From: an uncultured bacterium
Lineage (GTDB): Bacteria; Planctomycetota; Phycisphaerae; Sedimentisphaerales; Anaerobacaceae
Direction of reading: 5' to 3'
Assembly (NCBI GenBank): GCA_913009865.1
Contig: CAJVYK010000087.1
Location: 1-8,601 of the forward strand
DNA: 8,601 nucleotides
Shown: piece after piece, positions 6,509-8,601 of the stretch
How positions within the stretch are numbered: position 1 is the first letter of the stretch
How the letters are laid out: the number at the start of each line of letters is the position of its first letter
The notes under the pieces: generated by a model
Databases searched by the model: none
What the model saw: the letters and a program-made list of their open reading frames with translations, nothing else
Told to the model about the DNA's origin: nothing
Made by a program: the position numbers and the translations under genes

Positions 6509-6673
6509 ATGAAAAACGAAAAGAAAAAGAAAAAAGGGCTGTTGTCAGCGTTTCGTGAATCTCTGGCTAAAACCGGCGGGTGCTGCGGTTCCGGCGAAAC
6601 CTGCGGCGGTACTGCAAATGAAGATGACAAGAGAGCCGCAGAGAAGAAGAACGCAGAAAAATCGGATAGCTGA
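6509..6673 (+). CDS. 54-aa Lys-rich, Cys-motif small protein of the ars operon
   Basis: An ORF from the ATG at 6509 to the TGA at 6671-6673 encodes 54 residues. It has a very basic start (KNEKKKKKG, 2-10), then an amphipathic stretch GLLSAFRESLAK (10-21), then the motif GGCCGSGETCGG with Cys25, Cys26 and Cys32, and a charged Lys/Glu-rich tail. GGAG (6496-6499) stands 9 bases before the ATG, and the gap from the previous stop is one base, which supports real translation. No signal peptide or membrane helix is seen. The CC-x5-C cluster could bind As(III) or a soft metal, acting as a carrier or buffer for the neighbouring ATPase or ArsC; this is inference. I do not recognise a named family. The basic N-terminus might bind membrane or nucleic acid. 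Confidence 0.72.
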   Translation: MKNEKKKKKGLLSAFRESLAKTGGCCGSGETCGGTANEDDKRAAEKKNAEKSDS

Positions 6674-6739
6674 GAAGAAATACAGTTTAACGGCTGCTGA
6701 AGCTGGATATGATTGCGGAACGGTCTTTTCCGGCTCTAC

Positions 6740-6744
6740 AGGGG
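6740..6744 (+). promoter_or_regulatory. Ribosome binding site deciding the ATPase start
   Basis: AGGGG (6740-6744) is 9 bases before the ATG at 6754. Two other in-frame ATGs lie at 6709 and 6745. The one at 6745 directly abuts the AGGGG with no spacing, and the one at 6709 has no clear site. The frame is closed upstream by TAA at 6688-6690. Confidence 0.6.
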
Positions 6745-6753
6745 ATGTATGCT

Positions 6754-8601
6754 ATGAGAAAAAAGGAAAATGAAAGGATCGCCGAATACAGGGATATAGC
6801 GGTGCTCAGCATTGTTCCCTGTATTGTTGGTATTCTGACTTTAGTAAGCTGGGCGCTGGCATATTGGGGGCTTGGTCCGTACTTTCTAAATTCCGGGTTA
6901 GCTCTTTTGGCTGTCTTTGGCGGTGGCTATCTGCGCTTCATTACCGGTTTCAAAGATATTTATAACCGTAAAATAACGGTCAATGTTTTTGTTACTGTTG
7001 CCCTTATTGCCACCGTTGCGGTTGGCGAGTTCCGGGCGGCTGCAATCATCGTATTCATTATGGCGGTGGCAGGTGCACTGGAGTCCTATACCCTCGATAA
7101 AACCCGCAGGAGCATCAGGGGCCTGCTGGACCTTGCTCCTGCGATGGCGACTGTTCGGCGGGATGAGCAGGAAGTTACCATACCAGTCGGCCAGGTTCAG
7201 CTCGGAGATGTAGTGATTATCAGGCCTGGAGGCCGTATTCCTGTTGATGGTGTCGTAATTGCCGGGGCCAGCACAGTCAATCAGGCTCCCATCACAGGCG
7301 AGTCAATGCCGGTTGAGAAGTTCAAGACAAGCGAGGTTTTCAGCGGCACCTTGAACGAGACCGGCCGGCTGGAGATTCGCACTACCAGGACCGGTGACGA
7401 CACCACTCTGGCCAAAATTGTTCATCTTGTCGAGCATGCCCAGGGAACCAAAGCTCCTATCCAGAATCTTGCCGACCGCTTTACCACATGGTTTCTGCCC
7501 TCGGTTATAGTGCTTGCGCTGGTTGGCTTTCTTACATCAGGCGATATAAAAGTAGCGGTATCCATTTTGCTGGTTGCCTGTCCCTGTGCCTTTGCCATCG
7601 CCACCCCAACGGCTGTAACTGCCGGCATATCCAATATGGCTCGCCATGCGGTGCTTGTCAAAGGGGGGATGTTCCTTGAGCTGGCCGGCAAGCTCGATAC
7701 GCTTCTGGTTGACAAGACGGGGACATTTACACTTGGAAAGCCGAAGGTGGTTGGAATAGTAACTTTTAATGATATGTCAGAAAATGAGGTTCTGCGTTTG
7801 GCTGCGATAGCCGAGAAGTATTCTGAACATCCATTAGCACGGTCAGTTATAGCCCTTGCAAAAGAGCGTGGTCTTGAGATTCCCGACCCTGACGAGTTCA
7901 ATATCGAAGTTGGGATGGGTGTTACCGCCGTCTGGAATAGCGGGAAAATCCTGGTCGGCAAAGAGCGGTTTCTGGCAAGCAGTGGTATCTCCATTACGCC
8001 GGATATCGAGCGAGCGGTTTCGCAGCAGGCAGGGCGGGGCAGAACCGCCATTCTTGTGGCAAGCGATAACAAGCCGGTCGGTTTGATTGCTATTGCTGAT
8101 GAGATTCGCTCTCAAACCCCTGACGCCATCGCATTACTGAAAGCTATGGGTATTAAAAATACCATAATGCTCACCGGAGACAATCACAGGGTAGCCAAAG
8201 CTGTAGCGGAGGAAATCGGTGTTGACAGTTTCCGGGCCGAGCTTCTTCCGGAACAGAAACTGCAATATGTCGAAGAGCTTCAAAAGCAGGGACGGCTTGT
8301 CGGTATGATTGGTGACGGCATTAATGATGCTCCGGCACTGGCTTTGGCTGATGTAGGCATTGCTATGGGGGCCGCCGGTACGGATGTGGCCATTGAAACC
8401 GCAGACGTTGCGCTGATGAATGACGATCTCTGCCGGGTGGCGGATTTTATATGGATGTCGAAAAAAGTGCTTCGCCGCATCAAGTTAAACATTTTCTTTT
8501 CCATCATTTATAACGCAGTCGGGCTGGTTTTGGGCAGTCTTGCGATGCTCACGCCGGTTCTGGCGGTAATTTTTCAGGAGGCCGGCTGCATCACGGTGGT
8601 C
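6754..8601 (+). CDS. P1B-type heavy-metal ATPase, 3' end beyond the window
   Basis: The frame is open for 616 residues to the window end. Motifs in order are: four membrane segments (about 17-95), TGES (181-184, actuator), CPC (276-278, metal site in the sixth membrane segment), DKTGT with phosphorylated Asp320, HP (359-360, P1B hallmark), TGDN (474-477), and GDGINDAP (520-527). There is no N-terminal HMA or CxxC metal-binding domain. The next-to-last membrane segment has IIYNAVG, with the Y-N pair of Cu+ ATPases. The last one reads LAVIFQEAGC (about 603-612), unlike the Cu+ (M-x2-SS), Zn/Cd (D-x-G) or Co (HEGG) forms I recall. The cargo is therefore uncertain. It follows the Cys-rich small gene by 80 bases and probably belongs to the ars operon. 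The C-terminal 20-50 residues are missing. The frame is unbroken. Confidence 0.9.
   Translation, partial: MRKKENERIAEYRDIAVLSIVPCIVGILTLVSWALAYWGLGPYFLNSGLALLAVFGGGYLRFITGFKDIYNRKITVNVFVTVALIATVAVGEFRAAAIIVFIMAVAGALESYTLDKTRRSIRGLLDLAPAMATVRRDEQEVTIPVGQVQLGDVVIIRPGGRIPVDGVVIAGASTVNQAPITGESMPVEKFKTSEVFSGTLNETGRLEIRTTRTGDDTTLAKIVHLVEHAQGTKAPIQNLADRFTTWFLPSVIVLALVGFLTSGDIKVAVSILLVACPCAFAIATPTAVTAGISNMARHAVLVKGGMFLELAGKLDTLLVDKTGTFTLGKPKVVGIVTFNDMSENEVLRLAAIAEKYSEHPLARSVIALAKERGLEIPDPDEFNIEVGMGVTAVWNSGKILVGKERFLASSGISITPDIERAVSQQAGRGRTAILVASDNKPVGLIAIADEIRSQTPDAIALLKAMGIKNTIMLTGDNHRVAKAVAEEIGVDSFRAELLPEQKLQYVEELQKQGRLVGMIGDGINDAPALALADVGIAMGAAGTDVAIETADVALMNDDLCRVADFIWMSKKVLRRIKLNIFFSIIYNAVGLVLGSLAMLTPVLAVIFQEAGCITVV

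Noticed and set aside
6555..6773. GTG-start ORF of 72 codons overlapping the small Cys-rich gene and the ATPase start
   Set aside because: It has no ribosome binding site of its own and covers the Cys-motif gene in another frame. The 80-base gap 6674-6753 is better read as the ATPase leader, although a short peptide there cannot be fully excluded.
7422..8072. Minus-strand ORF of 216 codons
   Set aside because: It lies opposite the ATPase catalytic region, which carries all P-type motifs. Its Ser/Thr/Arg-rich translation is typical of an antisense shadow.
1..8601. CRISPR arrays, tRNA or rRNA genes and transposase genes
   Set aside because: No regularly spaced repeats, cloverleaf or rRNA signatures, or DDE transposase motifs were seen on either strand.

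Overview
The window is an ordinary bacterial chromosomal segment in which every supported gene lies on the + strand. The lineage cannot be fixed from sequence alone. A Tat-exported GHL6-type glycosidase paired with a secreted arabinofuranosidase-like enzyme, plus a DUF2400/TIGR02757 protein, suggests a polysaccharide-degrading, probably anaerobic environmental bacterium such as a Phycisphaerae-like planctomycete. This is inference, not proof.

Layout. (1) Positions 1-161 are a compact non-coding element, almost wholly an imperfect palindrome, ending next to a good sigma-70-like promoter at 180-208. (2) 284-4167 is a two-gene carbohydrate unit: a Tat-signal GHL6-like glycoside hydrolase with a beta-galactosidase-trimerisation-type domain, followed 35 bases later by a GH51-like alpha-L-arabinofuranosidase with a Sec-type signal. 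They probably act together on an arabinose-containing glycan outside the cytoplasm. (3) 4197-5051 encodes a DUF2400/TIGR02757 protein that, by eye, keeps the catalytic Lys and Asp and a four-cysteine cluster of endonuclease III-type DNA glycosylases. (4) 5052-5480 is a repeat-rich intergenic region ending in an ars promoter with two candidate operators. (5) 5481 to the window end is a tightly packed arsenic/metal operon: arsR, arsC (thioredoxin-coupled type with all three redox cysteines), a 70-aa CxxC AhpD-like protein, a 54-aa Lys-rich protein with a CC-x5-C motif, and a P1B-type heavy-metal ATPase cut off by the window end.

How it works together. ArsR should sense As(III) through its CVC motif and release the operon. 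ArsC would reduce arsenate. The CxxC AhpD-like protein and the Cys-rich small protein are plausible thiol partners, as reductant or metalloid carrier. The only transporter visible is the P1B ATPase, whose last membrane segment does not match the metal-selectivity signatures I know. No ArsB, Acr3 or ArsP permease is present in the window, although one could lie downstream.

The most interesting items are the ars operon composition (the two small thiol proteins and the divergent ATPase), the endonuclease III-like residues in the DUF2400 protein, and the palindromic element at the left edge.
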